From: CAZGKW01 sp964526295
Lineage (GTDB): Bacteria > Planctomycetota > Phycisphaerae > FEN-1346
Assembly: GCA_964526295.1 (NCBI GenBank)
Contig: CAZGKW010000068.1
Span: 1 to 15,705 of the forward strand
Direction of reading: 5' to 3'
DNA: 15,705 nucleotides
Shown here: in pieces, positions 14,178 through 15,705 of the stretch
Layout of the letters: each line of letters starts with the position of its first letter
Position numbering within the stretch: position 1 is the stretch's first letter
Program-made: the position numbers and the translations under genes
The notes under the pieces: generated by a model
Told to the model about the DNA's origin: nothing
What the model saw: the letters and a program-made list of their open reading frames with translations, nothing else
Database searches by the model: none

Positions 14178-15452
14178 ATGAGCAAGCGAGACCACGTAAC
14201 CCGTCGTAGCTTCCTGCGGCAAGCCGCCGGCGCGGCCGGCGCGGCCGTCGCGGCCCCCTACGTCCTGACGTCGACGGCCCTCGGAAGCGAAAGCCTCCGG
14301 CCGGCCAACGACCGCATCACGGTCTGCTGCATCGGCGTCAAGAACCGCGGACGCAGCCACATGGGCGGTGTCCTGGGTTCGAACGACGCCGAGCTGGTCG
14401 CCATCTGCGACGTCGACGCCAAGGTCCGCGAGTCCGCCCTTTCGAAGTGCCGCAAGGGCGCCAAGGGCTTCAACGACTTTCGCGACGTGATCGCCCGCGA
14501 CGACATCGACGCGGTCGCCATCGGCACGCCCGACCACACCCACGCGATCATCTCGATCGCCGCCTGCGAGGCCGGCAAGGACGTGTTCGTCGAGAAGCCG
14601 ATGACGCTGACCATCCAGGAGGGCCGGCGGATGGTCGATGCGGTCCGGCGCTATGGCCGCGTCCTCCAGGTCGGCAGCGGGCGCCGCTCCGACGGGCGCA
14701 CCGCCCGCAGCGTCGAGCTCGTGCGAAACGGCTTTATCGGCAAGGTCCATACGTGCTACGTCAGCGTCAACAACGGGCGGCCCGGGAGCAGCCCCGACTG
14801 GAACATCGAGCCCGTCCCCGACCACTTCGACTACGACCTGTGGCTGGGCCCGGCCAAGTGGACGCCCTACGACCCCAAGCGGTGTCACTACAACTTCCGC
14901 TTCGTCCGCGACTTCTCCGGCGGCGAGATGACCAACTGGGGGGCCCACTTCTTCGACGTGGCCCAGTGGGGCCTCGGCATGGACGACAGCGGCCCGGTCG
15001 AGATCAAGCCTCTGGCCGGTCATCGCCACGAGACGGGCATCTATGACGTGTTCCGCGGCTTCAAGCTCGAGTTCAAGTACGCGGATGGCGTGACGATGCT
15101 GTGCAACGTTGAGAAGGGCATCCGGTGGATCGGCGACGAGGGATGGGTCGACGCGGGGGGCGGGGCGTCCTCGCCCTCGATCCTCAAGGCCCCTCTCGGG
15201 CCGGAAGCGATCCGCATCCGCCGGGCCCGCGGCGGCCACTTCGGCGACTGGCTCTACTCGATCCGCAACCGCCAGGACCCGACGGCGCCTGTCGAGGCCG
15301 GTCACCGAAGCGCCACCGTCTGCCACCTGGCAAACATCGCCCTGGAAACCGGCCGGACCGTCCACTGGGACCCGGTCAAGGAGGAGTTCCCCGGCGACGA
15401 GGAGGCACAGCGGCTGACGTGGCGGCCGTACCGGGAGCCCTGGAAGGCGTAA
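14178..15452 (+). CDS. Tat-exported Gfo/Idh/MocA oxidoreductase 5
   Basis: This 424-residue protein has GGAGG six bases before the ATG. The Tat motif is VTRRSFLRQ (7-15), then AAPYVLTSTALG, nearly the same signal region as oxidoreductase 2. The nucleotide loop reads G53-V-K-N-R-G58, so the second glycine of GxGxxG is Lys. The strand-2 end VAICDVD is normal. E139-K140-P141 is intact and H257 and D260 lie in NWGAHFFDVAQWG. WLGPAKWTPYDPKRCHYNFRF and the C-terminal YREPWKA fit the subtype. The Lys in the glycine-rich turn may shift cofactor preference towards the NADP phosphate or mark a cofactor held in an unusual way. It follows oxidoreductase 4 by 37 bp and precedes the ThuA-like gene by 51 bp, consistent with one operon. 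Confidence 0.92.
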   Translation: MSKRDHVTRRSFLRQAAGAAGAAVAAPYVLTSTALGSESLRPANDRITVCCIGVKNRGRSHMGGVLGSNDAELVAICDVDAKVRESALSKCRKGAKGFNDFRDVIARDDIDAVAIGTPDHTHAIISIAACEAGKDVFVEKPMTLTIQEGRRMVDAVRRYGRVLQVGSGRRSDGRTARSVELVRNGFIGKVHTCYVSVNNGRPGSSPDWNIEPVPDHFDYDLWLGPAKWTPYDPKRCHYNFRFVRDFSGGEMTNWGAHFFDVAQWGLGMDDSGPVEIKPLAGHRHETGIYDVFRGFKLEFKYADGVTMLCNVEKGIRWIGDEGWVDAGGGASSPSILKAPLGPEAIRIRRARGGHFGDWLYSIRNRQDPTAPVEAGHRSATVCHLANIALETGRTVHWDPVKEEFPGDEEAQRLTWRPYREPWKA

Positions 15453-15503
15453 GCCCATCGGCGCCGACCCACGGCGCCGTGTCCCAAACGAGGATACACG
15501 CGA

Positions 15504-15705
15504 ATGAAACGTCTTGTCGCAATGCTCGTCGTCGCTGCCCTTGCCGCGGCCGGCGCCTGCGCCGGGGGCGAGGACGAATCGAAACCGGCCGAGGCCGCCA
15601 TCCGGGTTCACATGATCTCCGGTTCGAAGGAGTACAGGAGCGAGCCGTCGCTCAAGGCCTTCAAGGAGTACCTCGAGAAGCACTATCCCATCGCGTGCAC
15701 GATGT
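15504..15705 (+). CDS. ThuA-like secreted protein, N-terminal part
   Basis: The first 67 codons are inside the window and the rest is cut off by the right edge. The N-terminus is a signal sequence, MKRLVAMLVVAALAAAGACA. Cys19 after A-G-A could be a weak lipobox, so it is either a lipoprotein or an ordinary secreted protein. The mature start, IRVHMISGSKEYRSEPSLKA then FKEYLEKHYPIACTM, matches the first strand and helix of ThuA-like proteins of the amidotransferase-fold group (H-M-I-S-G-S-x-E-Y). ThuA with ThuB (a Gfo/Idh/MocA protein) is known from rhizobial disaccharide use. AACGAGGA about ten bases upstream is a modest ribosome binding site. Unlike the remnant at 11206, this copy shows no damage in the visible part. 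Confidence 0.75.
   Translation, partial: MKRLVAMLVVAALAAAGACAGGEDESKPAEAAIRVHMISGSKEYRSEPSLKAFKEYLEKHYPIACTM

Noticed and set aside
6942..15683. Several minus-strand frames of 390-560 codons opposite the oxidoreductases
   Set aside because: They are antisense shadows with no motif and biased composition. Each faces a gene with Tat, Rossmann and catalytic motifs.

Overview
The window is very GC-rich and has a strong Planctomycetota character. It holds a pseudopilin with the AFTLIE processing site and a C-terminal H-x9-DG motif, a row of Tat-exported Gfo/Idh/MocA oxidoreductases, ThuA-domain proteins, a DUF6807 ('PmoA-like') protein and RHS remnants. The phylum is an inference from family content. 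There is no rRNA, tRNA or housekeeping marker to confirm it.

Positions 1 to about 2630 are a gene graveyard. Pieces of one RHS-repeat protein appear in different frames (about 3-115, 1497-1623, 1717-2095). They are interrupted by a segment of about 1.3 kb that carries a DUF4238 gene on the minus strand (339-1328) and is bounded by a near-identical inverted 20-bp repeat. A second interruption of about 90 bp is a pair of AT-rich palindromes in opposite orientation (1624-1713). The last RHS piece runs in frame into what looks like the C-terminal domain of an unrelated glycosidase-type protein (2096-2512). Two copies of a 33-bp direct repeat follow, and the second abuts the start of the next gene.

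Positions 2637-4913 encode an intact GH65 family disaccharide phosphorylase. Convergent to it is a minus-strand pair, a membrane-anchored HEAT-repeat protein (6753-6049) and a pseudopilin (6052-4964), coupled by an ATGA overlap. A plausible promoter for the pair lies at 6790-6818.

From 7062 to the right edge all genes are on the plus strand with short gaps: three Gfo/Idh/MocA proteins, a ThuA remnant with an in-frame internal deletion, a DUF6807 protein, two more Gfo/Idh/MocA proteins, and the start of an intact-looking ThuA-like lipoprotein or secreted protein. All five oxidoreductases have twin-arginine signal peptides, so an extracytoplasmic redox pathway on sugars or related polyols is likely. 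ThuA/ThuB of rhizobia (disaccharide oxidation to 3-keto derivatives) and exported Gfo/Idh/MocA enzymes of Bacteroides are the known analogies. The substrate cannot be read from the sequence. The GH65 enzyme nearby would offer a separate, phosphorolytic route for alpha-glucosides, but it is not clearly in the same transcription unit.

The most unusual points are the repeat-bounded DUF4238 cassette, the palindrome pair, the precisely scarred thuA that keeps its start and its overlap with the next gene, non-canonical residues in several of the oxidoreductases, and a 54-bp patch of near identity between two otherwise diverged paralogs.
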